Positions 1 through 8,257 of a stretch of DNA of 64,000 nucleotides are shown here, piece by piece (position 1 is the first letter of the stretch; every line of letters starts with the position of its first letter). Under the pieces are notes generated by a model. That model saw only the letters and a program-made list of their open reading frames with translations, was not told where the DNA came from and made no database searches. The DNA is taken from positions 1,057,501 to 1,121,500 of the forward strand of contig CP039459.1 in NCBI GenBank assembly GCA_004843165.1, written 5' to 3'. Made by a program: the position numbers and the translations under genes. Origin of the DNA: Acetobacteraceae bacterium (GTDB taxonomy: Bacteria > Pseudomonadota > Alphaproteobacteria > Acetobacterales > Acetobacteraceae).

Positions 1-176
1 ATTTCTGCGCCATAGCGTTGGGTGTCGTAAAAAAGTGACAGCTCATTGCTTTATATACGGCAGAGGGCAAAAAGAGAGAATTGGCTTCTTGACCGGAAAC
101 AATAATGTTCCTTCTAATGAGACTATCTTTAGATTTAGTCATCCAGACTTACGAAATCAGACCCCAAAATAAACGA

Positions 177-205
177 AGAAGCAGAGAGGTGCGTGCGAAC
201 CTATT
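177..205 (+). promoter_or_regulatory. Conserved pre-start block of receptor 1
   Basis: This 29-base block directly before the receptor start matches 24 of 29 positions of the block at 4411-4439 before receptor 2. The purine-rich GAGAGG lies about 16 bases from the ATG, farther than an ordinary Shine-Dalgarno. The core GGTGCGTGC is identical in both. Its role is unknown; an unusual translation leader is inferred. The rest of 1-176 contains no gene; it shows a near-palindrome at 96-113, and no clear Fur box was seen. Confidence 0.45.
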
Positions 206-2800
206 ATGAGAAAAAAAATTCGTCGCCTGTCGTTGAGACGGCGTGAGCGGCATCTGCGTGCAGTTGCACTGCAATGTGGTGTGGCGTTTTCGCTACTCGC
301 GGTTGCTTTTTTGGATGTTGCGGGCAAGGCAAATGCTCAAACTTATTCTGAGGGTAAAAATGAAGAGGGACGCACCTCTGTTTTAGACCGAAAAGGCCGG
401 TCTTATAACGCAAATGGGCAATCCCAGCCAACTGAACGTATTCATGTGAAGGGTGTCGGCACAACACCGGCCGATCTCGTTTCAGGTTCCAAGGCAAATT
501 ATCTCCAAAAAGAAGTTGATTTAGGGGCGTTAGGTAAGCAATCTGCTGTTCAGGCACCTTTTTCCACGATGACAACAACGCACGATGTCATTGAGGATCA
601 GCAGCTCCGCACCATCGGGCAGTCATTGCAATATATGCCTTCGGTCAATTTGGAAGGGCGTGGGAACGGTGTATTCCGTCTCATTAACCGTGGCTATGAA
701 TCCGATGTCGAGCAGAATAGCCGTATTGACGGTCTAAATGCGATTATCACCACCCCTTATGCCACAGAGCAATTTGATTCCGTTACAGTGCTTAATGGTG
801 CAGCGGCTTCGCTGTTTGGGCCAGAATCCCCAGCAGGCATGATGATGATGACGCAGAAACGCCCAACGGATAAGCCCTTTTTTAATTTTAATTTTGGCTA
901 TGATTCCAACGGTGCACCGTTGGAATCGCTTGATACTTCACTTGGAAAAGGCCCGATTAAGGTTCGGTTTAACTATTTGAATCAAACCGGTCAGCTTTAT
1001 ACGAGTAACTCCAATGAATGGCGTAATCTTTATTCTGGTGCTATCGACCTTAATGTTACAAAACATACAAAATTAGAGTTGAATGGTTCGCAATATAATT
1101 CTGCTGTTTACGGTTTGCCGGGAACTTTCGCCTATAATACAGGTGCTGTTTATACGAAGGGTAAAAATGCAGCAGGCAACCCAAACCCTGCTCCAGGAAC
1201 GCCGGATGCAATGGGCTATTTGCCAGATGCGCCTAATGTCAATTTGCCGAGTTACGGCACCAATGATACGGGGATGAGTGCCTCAACCTCTGTTGGAACA
1301 ATGGTTTTAAAGCATGAATTTACAAAAACACTGCATTTGGAATTGGGGGGTCTATATGAAGATGCTTCTCGAAACTCTTTGACGGCTCAAAATACGCTTT
1401 ATAACGCAAATGGCACGTTTCAATGTGGTGGATCGAGTAACTGTTATCAACAAAATATGGTTTCCTCAACGGCCGCAGATGATTTTAGAACATGGAGTAA
1501 CTACGCCCATCTAAATTGGAATATGACGGATCCAATTTTTCATATCCGTCATAAATTAAATGTCGGGACGACAGGCTATTCTTTGAAGAACTTTAATCCG
1601 ATTGATGCAGGTATCGGCATGGGTGGAGCTGGCAATATTTCTGTTGGTACAGGCGGTTTATATGATCCCTCTTCGGGCAAAAACTCTGCTGTTATTGATA
1701 GTAATGGAAATGCTTTTGGTAGCGGACAGGTTGCGCCCGGTCTGTACTGGAATAATTTAGATGCCAAGGGGAAAGGGCAATTTCAGTCAGCGTTAACTCA
1801 GGTACAAAACGTGATGTTCGGAGATTCTTTTGATATTGGTGATTATTTTACGATCATGGGGCAGATGTCGTGGGGATGGATCAATACGGAAAACTATAAC
1901 AAGCCGGGAACAAGAGATAAGGCTGGAAATTTACTAGGACGTGTGAAGCAGGCAGGAACTTCTAACGGTTCATTTGATCCAACGGTTACCTTTAGCTTTC
2001 ATCCGACAAAGCGCTTTTCGGCTTATTTTAACTGGGGACAGGACACGGCACCGGGAACTTTCTTGGCAAGTGGCACAAATTCTCTAGATCAGTCACTGAC
2101 GCAGCCTGCAAGATCCACGCAATATGAGGGAGCCATTAAATATCTTTGGAAAGATCGTTTTCTCGTTTCTCTGGGCGGATTTGGGATGTCTCGTCCTTAC
2201 GTAATCGGAAATTCGGCAGCGGCAAATAAGAGTGGATTTCTTGGAAATCAGAATGATATGGGGATGGAGTTTCAAGTTTCCGGTGCGCTTACCAGAGAGT
2301 TGTCAATGTATGGCGGTGTGACTTATGACAATGCCCGTTATCACTGCACGGATGCTGCGGCATGCGCTTTGGCCTATGGTGGTGGGAAGAACCCCAGCGG
2401 TTTCTATCAGAATGCTCGTGTTATTGGGGTTGCGCCGTGGCAGTCGGATTTCTTGCTGGATTGGCATCCTAACTGGCTGCATGGGGTCTCTTTTAACTCC
2501 AATATTCATTACCAAGGTCAGCGAGCAAGTAACCTTGGTGGTGATTGCAATGCAAGTGGAAGTTGTAAGCAGGGGCAATCTTATGTCAGCGATTATGTGA
2601 CGCTGGATCTTGGGATGCGTTATGTCACCCATATTGCAGACCATATGCTCGTTTTACGTGGGAATATTGATAATGTCACCAATCAGAAATATTGGGCGAG
2701 TATGTTTGATAAAAACCAGACAGGGGCAACAAAAGGGGGCTTTTCTGCAGAGGTTGGCGCCCCCCAGACATGGCATATCACAGCCTCTTATTATTTTTAG
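206..2800 (+). CDS. TonB-dependent siderophore-type receptor (receptor 1)
   Basis: This is an 864-residue outer-membrane ligand-gated transporter energised by TonB. A long basic n-region (RRRERH) leads into a hydrophobic core and a cleavage site near ANA44. A TonB-box-like stretch ERIHVKG follows, then a plug domain (about 115-235, with RGYES and LNGAAA motifs) and a large beta-barrel ending in the C-terminal aromatic ITASYYF. The paralog-specific block KPFFNFNFGYDSNGA sits near residue 223. No STN signalling domain is seen. The ligand is unknown; ferric siderophore is the family default. No Fur box was seen upstream, unlike receptor 3. Paralogs lie at 4440, 8596 and 46467. Confidence 0.93.
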   Translation: MRKKIRRLSLRRRERHLRAVALQCGVAFSLLAVAFLDVAGKANAQTYSEGKNEEGRTSVLDRKGRSYNANGQSQPTERIHVKGVGTTPADLVSGSKANYLQKEVDLGALGKQSAVQAPFSTMTTTHDVIEDQQLRTIGQSLQYMPSVNLEGRGNGVFRLINRGYESDVEQNSRIDGLNAIITTPYATEQFDSVTVLNGAAASLFGPESPAGMMMMTQKRPTDKPFFNFNFGYDSNGAPLESLDTSLGKGPIKVRFNYLNQTGQLYTSNSNEWRNLYSGAIDLNVTKHTKLELNGSQYNSAVYGLPGTFAYNTGAVYTKGKNAAGNPNPAPGTPDAMGYLPDAPNVNLPSYGTNDTGMSASTSVGTMVLKHEFTKTLHLELGGLYEDASRNSLTAQNTLYNANGTFQCGGSSNCYQQNMVSSTAADDFRTWSNYAHLNWNMTDPIFHIRHKLNVGTTGYSLKNFNPIDAGIGMGGAGNISVGTGGLYDPSSGKNSAVIDSNGNAFGSGQVAPGLYWNNLDAKGKGQFQSALTQVQNVMFGDSFDIGDYFTIMGQMSWGWINTENYNKPGTRDKAGNLLGRVKQAGTSNGSFDPTVTFSFHPTKRFSAYFNWGQDTAPGTFLASGTNSLDQSLTQPARSTQYEGAIKYLWKDRFLVSLGGFGMSRPYVIGNSAAANKSGFLGNQNDMGMEFQVSGALTRELSMYGGVTYDNARYHCTDAAACALAYGGGKNPSGFYQNARVIGVAPWQSDFLLDWHPNWLHGVSFNSNIHYQGQRASNLGGDCNASGSCKQGQSYVSDYVTLDLGMRYVTHIADHMLVLRGNIDNVTNQKYWASMFDKNQTGATKGGFSAEVGAPQTWHITASYYF

Positions 2801-2809
2801 TTTTTATTG

Positions 2810-2862
2810 TTTTCAGAGTTGGGTGGCGGAAATTTATAAAGGGTATTTTTTCGCCATTCTTT
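2810..2862 (+). repeat. 3' hairpin element, copy 1
   Basis: It starts nine bases after the receptor 1 stop. It has the shared 5' flank TTTTCAGAGTTGGGTGG, an imperfect stem GGCGGAAA/TTTTTCGCC around the conserved loop core TATAAAGGG, and the shared 3' flank CGCCATTCTTT. It is probably a transcription terminator or mRNA 3' stabiliser. Three more copies lie at 4109, 10906 and 11826. Confidence 0.75.
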
Positions 2863-2961
2863 AAAAAGAGTGTTCGGGGAGGTGGTTCCCTCCCCGATAT
2901 TTTACAGAAATTTTTTCCTGTGCCCTCAAGTGCTTTTTAATAGGATGATTGTCCATTCATT

Positions 2962-3534
2962 ATGATGAAATATTTTTCGCCTTATAAATTTGTTTTATCT
3001 CTGTCAGGCTTTTTGTCGTTATGCGGATGTTCTGCCTTTCATACGGATCAGAAAATCCTGATTGACACAAATCCCAGCGGAGCAAGCTGTAAAATTTATG
3101 AGGATGGGGTCAATGCTCGTCCTTTTCCAACCCCGGCTTTGGTACGCGTGGATCGCAAGGATTATGTCAATTTAAATTGCGTTAAAAAGGGTTATCAGCC
3201 GGTAGGTGCCATTGCGGAATCTCATCTGAGCTGGACATTTCCTTTTAGCGCTGGTGCTTATTTACCGGTGGCGACTTTTACAAGTTTGGCGACAATGTTT
3301 GGGACAGAAGGCTCTTTCCTGCCAGCAACACCGCCATTAATGGCGTCTTACCATTTTGAAAAGGTGAATGGCGCAGATGCGCTGCGTTTACAAAGAACAG
3401 AGAAATGGGAGCATTTGATGTATCGCCATCACCGAGGACCGTGGATTTTAGATTTCAAGCCGCTGGAAAAAGGGGAGCCTGATCCGGTTTTACCGAATGT
3501 TATGGATATTGGACATCTTCAGGAAATTCGATAG
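2962..3534 (+). CDS. Putative lipoprotein, tandem copy A
   Basis: This is a 190-residue predicted lipoprotein. A hydrophobic signal ends in a lipobox-like LSLCGCSAF, giving a lipidated Cys near residue 23. The mature part begins QKILIDTNPSGASCKIYEDG and continues to a GYQ element, which resembles PEGA-like or surface-exposed beta folds (inference). The C-terminus carries YRHHRGPWILDF and ends HLQEIR. It is clearly homologous to the next gene. Its place between two TonB receptors suggests an envelope role, perhaps receptor-associated. The precise function is unknown. Confidence 0.8.
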   Translation: MMKYFSPYKFVLSLSGFLSLCGCSAFHTDQKILIDTNPSGASCKIYEDGVNARPFPTPALVRVDRKDYVNLNCVKKGYQPVGAIAESHLSWTFPFSAGAYLPVATFTSLATMFGTEGSFLPATPPLMASYHFEKVNGADALRLQRTEKWEHLMYRHHRGPWILDFKPLEKGEPDPVLPNVMDIGHLQEIR

Positions 3535-3567
3535 GTGGGATTTTTACATGAAGGTAAAAGGGGAAAT

Positions 3568-4080
3568 ATGATGTCAAAAATGCTAAAAAAAGCCTTTCCT
3601 CTCTGGCAGATTTTAAGCTGTTTAGGGCTGTTTCCTTTTTTTACAGGCTGTGCGTCCTTTCATGCGGAGCAGAAAATTTTAGTCGACACAGTGCCTAGTG
3701 GCGCTGACTGTAAAATTTATGAGGAAGGATATACAGGGCGTCATTTTAAAACGCCGTCTCTTCTTTCAATTCAGCGTCAAAGCAATGTGACAATTAATTG
3801 TGTGAAAGAGGGGTATCAAATCGCTGATTATGCCGAGGAGCCTTATGAAAATGGCTGGTTTCTTTTCAGCACGCTTGCCAGCGGGATTTCTTTTCCCGAC
3901 GGTTTGCTTTTTGGGGTACCTGAGGGAACGCAGGCGGATGCCTCCCATGTCTCACAGCATTTATTTTACCGTCATCACGGCGGCCCGTGGGTTTTGGATT
4001 TAGTGCCTTTGCCAAAGGGGGCGGAGAAAATTTCCCTACCGGAGAAAATGGATATGAGCCATCCGCAAAGACTTCGGTAA
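3568..4080 (+). CDS. Putative lipoprotein, tandem copy B
   Basis: This is a second lipoprotein of about 170 residues, paralogous to the preceding gene (QKILVDTVPSGADCKIYEEG; YRHHGGPWVLDL; end HPQRLR). The ATG at 3568 is preferred over a GTG at 3535, because AAAAGGGGAAA precedes it and it gives a clean signal with lipobox FFTGCAS. It differs from copy A mainly in the middle (around FLFSTLASG). It lies 33 bases after copy A, probably in one transcript, and is followed by hairpin element copy 2. Function unknown. Confidence 0.8.
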   Translation: MMSKMLKKAFPLWQILSCLGLFPFFTGCASFHAEQKILVDTVPSGADCKIYEEGYTGRHFKTPSLLSIQRQSNVTINCVKEGYQIADYAEEPYENGWFLFSTLASGISFPDGLLFGVPEGTQADASHVSQHLFYRHHGGPWVLDLVPLPKGAEKISLPEKMDMSHPQRLR

Positions 4081-4108
4081 GGGGGTAAAATTCCTTATTT
4101 ATTTTGAG

Positions 4109-4160
4109 TTTTCAGCGTTGGATGGCGGAAAATTGTAAAGGGAAGTTTTCCGCCATTCTT
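4109..4160 (+). repeat. 3' hairpin element, copy 2
   Basis: The stem GGCGGAAAA/TTTTCCGCC surrounds the loop core TTGTAAAGGGAAG, with 5' flank TTTTCAGCGTTGGATG and 3' flank CATTCTT. The stem bases differ from copies 3 and 4 but still pair, which is compensatory change. It lies 28 bases after the second lipoprotein. Confidence 0.78.
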
Positions 4161-4278
4161 GTATTGTGAGGAAAAAAGAGGCTTTTGAGCAAGAAGAGAG
4201 AAATATTCTCCAAGATAAGCCAAAAAATGATATGAATTTTCTTGGTAAAAAGCTTACAATGTCCTACAAAAGAAGCGT

Positions 4279-4304
4279 TCTTTATTTGTCGAAACAAATA
4301 AAGA
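4279..4304. promoter_or_regulatory. Perfect palindrome upstream of receptor 2
   Basis: An 11-base perfect inverted repeat (TCTTTATTTGT with ACAAATAAAGA) surrounds the four bases CGAA, about 135 bases before the receptor 2 start. No T-run follows, and it lies 118 bases beyond hairpin copy 2, so an operator for a dimeric regulator is as likely as an RNA hairpin. The remainder of the 4081-4439 gap holds hairpin copy 2 and the pre-start block only. Confidence 0.4.
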
Positions 4305-4410
4305 CCTTAAACGAAGCGCTATCAAATCCTTTGATTTTTTAACGCAAAGATTCTTTCTCAAGAAAGTCATCTGAGCAAGATTATTTATCCTAGAAATCTA
4401 TTCAAGATTA

Positions 4411-4439
4411 AGAAGTAGAGGGGTGCGTGCAAACTTAAT
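4411..4439 (+). promoter_or_regulatory. Conserved pre-start block of receptor 2
   Basis: This is the counterpart of 177-205 with five differences in 29 bases, ending directly at the start codon. It again places a purine run (GTAGAGGGG) about 16 bases from the ATG. No such block precedes receptors 3 or 4. Confidence 0.45.
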
Positions 4440-6905
4440 ATGATAAAAGGAATCCGCTGTTCATCATATCAGCGGAAAAGAAGCTCATCTTCACGGGTTG
4501 TTAAATTGCTACGTGTTGGTTTTGTGTTTTCTTTTTTTATGAGTGGTTATGGGATTGCCCAAGCCGCAAATGTCGCTGATGCTTCATCTGAAGAAGGTGA
4601 GGACACACGAAGAAATGCCGCTTTAGGCAGAAAAAAAACGATCTCTTTTTTGACAGATGCCCCCACGGTGCCATCAGAGCGGATCCGAGTAAAAGGGGTA
4701 GGGGCAACGCCGGCAGAGCTTGTTTCAGGCTCTCGGGCAGATTATCTCCAAAGAAATGTCGAATTGGGCCCATTGGGAAACCAGAAATCTGTTTTAACGC
4801 CTTTCTCTATGATGACCACGACCCATGATGTGATTGAGGATCAGCAGCTCCGCACAATTGGGCAGACATTGCAATATATGCCTTCGGTCAATTTGGAAGG
4901 GCGTGGGAATGGCGTGTTCCGTCTCATTAACCGTGGCTATGAATCTGATGTCGAGCAGAATAGTCGTATTGACGGTCTGAATGCCATTATCACCACCCCT
5001 TATGCCACAGAGCAGTTTGACTCGGTGACGGTGCTAAATGGCGCTGCCGCTTCTATTTATGGACCGCAATCGCCTGCCGGGATGATGTTAATGACGCAGA
5101 AACGCCCAACGGATAAGCCCTTTTTTAATTTTAATTTTGGCTATGATTCCAACGGTGCGCCATTGGAATCGCTTGATACTTCACTTGGCAAAGGCCCTGT
5201 GAAAGTCCGTTTTAACTATTTGAATCAAACCGGCCAGCTTTATACGCGTAATTCCAATGAATGGCGTGATCTTTACTCTGGAGCGATTGATTTTCAGGTG
5301 ACGAAACATACAAAATTAGAGTTGAATGGTTCGCAATATAATAATGCGATTTATGGTCTTCCCGGTACTTTTGTTTATGGGACGGGGAAAGCGGGTGTTT
5401 CAAACTCTTTACCTGGGGCACCGAATACGAATCTTCCAGGATATGGCACCAATGATACGGGGATGAATGCCTCGACTTCCGTTGGGACGATGGTTTTAAA
5501 ACATGAATTTACCAAAACGATTCATTTAAAACTGGGCGGTTTATATGAGGATGCTTCCCGGAGCAGTTTGCTGGCACAAAATACGATCATGAATTCCTGT
5601 AAAGAGGCAAGCGGGCCCTGTTATCAGCAAAGTCTTGTACCCTCGACAAAGGCAGATGATTTTAGGACATGGAGTAATTTTGCCTATTTAAATTGGGATG
5701 TCACAGATCCAATTTTACGTATTCGGCACCATTTTAATGTTGGATCAACAGGCTACTCTTTAGATAACTGGAACCCTTTAAATGCCGGGACCGCTTTTAT
5801 GGGAGGCAATCCGATAAAAGTGGGGGAAGGGGGGTTATATGATCCTTCTCAGGGGCAATATGCACCCGGTATTAACAGTAACGGCAATGCGTTCGGCAGT
5901 GGACAGATTGCGCCGGGAGTTTATTGGAACAATCTTAATGCGGATGGTAAGGGGCAGTTTAAATCCGCCAGTACGGTTGTTCAGAACATGATGTTTGGGG
6001 ATTCTTTTGATGTCGGCGATTATTTTACAATCATGGGACAGTTGGCTTGGGGCTGGATTCAGGAGGCAAACTATAATCAAAAAGAGGTTGCCACAAAATC
6101 TGGTAATGTAAATGGTGCCTTTGATCCAACCGTTGCTTTGACGTTTCACCCAACAAAAAGATTTTCAGCCTATTTTAACTGGGGTCAGGACACGGCACCG
6201 GGGACATATATCGCAACGAACGGGCCGAATGGCACGACCAATCAGACTTTGACAGATCCGGCACGTTCGACCCAGTATGAGGGGGCGATTAAATATCTTT
6301 GGCGGGATCGTTTCTTGGTGACGTTAGGCGGTTTTGCCATGTCACGCCCTTACACGATCGGCAATAGCGCTTCCTTTCTTGGGAATCAGAATGATATGGG
6401 GATGGAATTTCAGGTATCGGGTTCCCTTACCAAAGAACTGTCGATGTATGGCGGTGTCACTTATGATAATGCCCGTTATCACTGCACAGACTATGCCGCC
6501 TGTGCATTGGAATATGGAGGCGGAAAAAAAGCTGTTGATTTTACGCAAAATAGTCAGGTTGTCGGGGTTGCGCCGTGGCAGTCAGATTTCTTGCTGGATT
6601 GGCATCCTAATTGGCTGCATGGGATCTCTTTTAACTCTAACATTCATTATCAGGGGGCACGTGCGGCGAATGCCAATAATACAACTTACGCCGATGATTA
6701 TGTCACGTTGGATTTGGGGATGCGCTATATCACGCATTTAGCGGATCATATGGTTGTCTTCCGTGGCAATATTGATAACGTGACCAATCAGAATTATTGG
6801 GCAACGCTTTTTGCTTCGGATCAGACGGGCGGATCTGTTGGGGGATATTCGGATGAGGTTGGCGCACCGCAGACATGGCATATTACAGCCTCGATCTATT
6901 TTTAA
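4440..6905 (+). CDS. TonB-dependent siderophore-type receptor (receptor 2)
   Basis: This is an 821-residue outer-membrane receptor, closest to receptor 1. It has a basic n-region, a hydrophobic core and a cleavage site near AQA. The TonB-box-like SERIRVKGVG follows, then the plug (THDVIEDQQLRTIG, RGYESDVEQNSRIDG, LNGAAASIYGP) and a barrel ending ITASIYF. Long stretches of the plug are nearly identical to receptor 1 at the DNA level, while the signal peptide and barrel loops differ. That pattern suggests recent duplication or gene conversion. The cargo is unknown. No Fur-type box is visible upstream. Confidence 0.93.
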   Translation: MIKGIRCSSYQRKRSSSSRVVKLLRVGFVFSFFMSGYGIAQAANVADASSEEGEDTRRNAALGRKKTISFLTDAPTVPSERIRVKGVGATPAELVSGSRADYLQRNVELGPLGNQKSVLTPFSMMTTTHDVIEDQQLRTIGQTLQYMPSVNLEGRGNGVFRLINRGYESDVEQNSRIDGLNAIITTPYATEQFDSVTVLNGAAASIYGPQSPAGMMLMTQKRPTDKPFFNFNFGYDSNGAPLESLDTSLGKGPVKVRFNYLNQTGQLYTRNSNEWRDLYSGAIDFQVTKHTKLELNGSQYNNAIYGLPGTFVYGTGKAGVSNSLPGAPNTNLPGYGTNDTGMNASTSVGTMVLKHEFTKTIHLKLGGLYEDASRSSLLAQNTIMNSCKEASGPCYQQSLVPSTKADDFRTWSNFAYLNWDVTDPILRIRHHFNVGSTGYSLDNWNPLNAGTAFMGGNPIKVGEGGLYDPSQGQYAPGINSNGNAFGSGQIAPGVYWNNLNADGKGQFKSASTVVQNMMFGDSFDVGDYFTIMGQLAWGWIQEANYNQKEVATKSGNVNGAFDPTVALTFHPTKRFSAYFNWGQDTAPGTYIATNGPNGTTNQTLTDPARSTQYEGAIKYLWRDRFLVTLGGFAMSRPYTIGNSASFLGNQNDMGMEFQVSGSLTKELSMYGGVTYDNARYHCTDYAACALEYGGGKKAVDFTQNSQVVGVAPWQSDFLLDWHPNWLHGISFNSNIHYQGARAANANNTTYADDYVTLDLGMRYITHLADHMVVFRGNIDNVTNQNYWATLFASDQTGGSVGGYSDEVGAPQTWHITASIYF

Positions 6906-6954
6906 GTCTTATGCCTCTCTTTGAAGAGGAAGGATTTGATTGTCTTTCTTTAAA

Positions 6955-7003
6955 TGCCAATAAGGCGCTCTGCGCCTTTTTGCCGAGCACCTTATTGGCA
7001 ATT
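6955..7003 (+). terminator. Nested hairpin terminator after receptor 2
   Basis: An outer 11-base inverted repeat (TGCCAATAAGG/CCTTATTGGCA) contains an inner hairpin AAGGCGC-TCT-GCGCCTT followed by T residues. The bases AAGG can pair in only one of the two at a time. The inner hairpin alone is a good rho-independent terminator. Confidence 0.7.
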
Positions 7004-7044
7004 TTGCGACAGTTTGAAAATAAAAATCACTTTTTCTAAAAACT

Positions 7045-7063
7045 GCAAATGAAAACCATTTAC
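7045..7063. promoter_or_regulatory. Fur-type box upstream of bfr
   Basis: The site reads GCAAATGAAAACCATTTAC and matches the palindromic form GCAAATGATNATCATTTGC at 16 of 19 positions. It lies 141 bases before the bacterioferritin start. Iron control of bfr by Fur is inferred. Confidence 0.6.
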
Positions 7064-7204
7064 ATTTAGAAAGTTTTATTTTAATGAGAAGGGTTTTTTC
7101 TTTAAAAAATTCCTAACTATGCTATAAAACGGGTTATTCTAGTAATCAGGTAGCAGTGAGCGATTCTCTGCCTCTTTTCGATTCGTTCTCTTTAGGAAAA
7201 AATT

Positions 7205-7687
7205 ATGGCCAAAATTAAAGATAAAAAAGTTATTGAGTTTCTAAATGCGCAGCTCGCCAATGAGCTGACGGTTATTAATCAGTATTTCCTGCATTCCCGT
7301 ACGCTTAATCACTGGGGTGTGACGAAATTAGCTAAAAAAGAATATGAGGAATCCATTGAGGAGATGCGTCATGCCGATTGGCTGATTGAGCGTATTTTGT
7401 TCCTTGGCGGTTTACCAAATCTTCAGAAACTTAATCCGCTTCTCATTGGCCAAGATGTAAAAGAAATTTTGGAATGTGATTTGAAAGCGGAAATTTCTGC
7501 TATCAAATGTTTGCGTGAAGCCATTGCTCACTGTGAAAGTGTTCAAGATTATGTTTCCCGTGATCTTTTTGCCAAAATTCTCACAGCAGAAGAGGCGCAT
7601 GAGGATTTCATTGATACACAGCTTGATTTAATTGGACGTATGGGACTTGAGAACTACATTCAGCTCAATTCCGAACCTGTTCAGTAA
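7205..7687 (+). CDS. bfr: Bacterioferritin
   Basis: This 160-residue subunit belongs to the 24-mer haem-containing iron store that oxidises Fe(II) at a di-iron centre and stores ferric mineral in the cytoplasm. It aligns without gaps to E. coli Bfr with an offset of two. The ferroxidase ligands are all present: E20, E53, H56, E96, E129 and H132. M54 is the axial haem ligand. The conserved NQYFLHSR and YVSRDLF segments are also visible. It follows a Fur-type box, and its partner bfd lies just downstream in convergent orientation. A clear terminator follows. Iron-dependent regulation is likely. Confidence 0.97.
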   Translation: MAKIKDKKVIEFLNAQLANELTVINQYFLHSRTLNHWGVTKLAKKEYEESIEEMRHADWLIERILFLGGLPNLQKLNPLLIGQDVKEILECDLKAEISAIKCLREAIAHCESVQDYVSRDLFAKILTAEEAHEDFIDTQLDLIGRMGLENYIQLNSEPVQ

Positions 7688-7715
7688 AAATTTTTCTCTT
7701 TTGTGAGAATCAGAG

Positions 7716-7743
7716 AAAGGCAGGGATTTCCCTGCCTTTTTTA
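7716..7743. terminator. Rho-independent terminator after bfr
   Basis: The stem AAAGGCAGGG/CCCTGCCTTT has a four-base loop ATTT and is followed by further Ts. It sits between convergent bfr and bfd, and the A-run on the other side may let it act in both directions. Confidence 0.85.
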
Positions 7744-7834
7744 TGGCCTACTTTAAGATAATGTAGACTTTGTCCTTTGGGGCTTTTGCATATAAATTTC
7801 AAAATGAAAGATAATATCTTGCTCTTCAAAAGGT

Positions 7835-8125
7835 TTAGGCGGAAAGAACATGGGGAGCCTCATGCATTAAGGGAAGGTTTTCAATGGATTTTACGTATTG
7901 TTTAGGCTGGTGGCGTTTGGCACAGAGATTCTGACGTGGGCATGAATTGTCTGAAGATGCTGTATTTCTTTTTTCTTTGAGCAGACGGCAGATTTGTTTG
8001 GTGCATCCGCCGCAATCCGCCTTGCATTTTTTATGGGCATAAATCTGAGATGGACGACAAGCCCCTGCAGAAATTGCAGCAAAAACATCCTTATCTGAAA
8101 TCAGATTACAAGAACAGATAATCAT
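7835..8125 (-). CDS. bfd: Bacterioferritin-associated ferredoxin
   Basis: This is a [2Fe-2S] protein of 96 residues that reduces the ferric core of bacterioferritin to release iron. The start at 8125 gives MIICSC, placing the cluster cysteines at C4, C6, C38 and C41, exactly the CxC...CxxC spacing of the Bfd family. A longer reading frame to 8275 merely translates two Fur boxes (repeated NDNHLQLE) and is rejected. A C-terminal extension of about 40 residues beyond the Bfd core is unusual. It is convergent with bfr. Two Fur-type boxes upstream predict induction under iron limitation. Confidence 0.9.
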   Translation of the reverse strand: MIICSCNLISDKDVFAAISAGACRPSQIYAHKKCKADCGGCTKQICRLLKEKRNTASSDNSCPRQNLCAKRHQPKQYVKSIENLPLMHEAPHVLSA

Positions 8126-8187
8126 ACGATCCACCTTATTTGCATTGCTAAAAACCTTTTGCGGAAAGAAATCAAAACTCTCTAGTT

Positions 8188-8206
8188 GCAAATGATTATC
8201 ATTGTC
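8188..8206. promoter_or_regulatory. Fur-type box A (bfd side)
   Basis: The site reads GCAAATGATTATCATTGTC, a near-canonical Fur operator 62 bases upstream of the bfd start. It is spaced exactly 30 bases from box B. Confidence 0.75.
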
Positions 8207-8217
8207 ACTTTCTAATT

Positions 8218-8236
8218 GCAAATGATTATCATTTAG
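8218..8236. promoter_or_regulatory. Fur-type box B (bfd side)
   Basis: The site reads GCAAATGATTATCATTTAG. Its 30-base phase with box A is reproduced by boxes C and D, 338 bases downstream. Confidence 0.75.
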
Positions 8237-8257
8237 GAAATGAAAAAAGGCTGCTTG

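Noticed and set aside
1-60. Fifth copy of the 3' hairpin element
   Set aside because: Only AGCGTTGGGTGTCG matches; no pairing stem or 3' flank follows.
4230-4257. ATATGA-N16-GCTTAC before receptor 2 as a NikR site
   Set aside because: Only 9 of 12 half-site bases match; expected by chance in AT-rich DNA.
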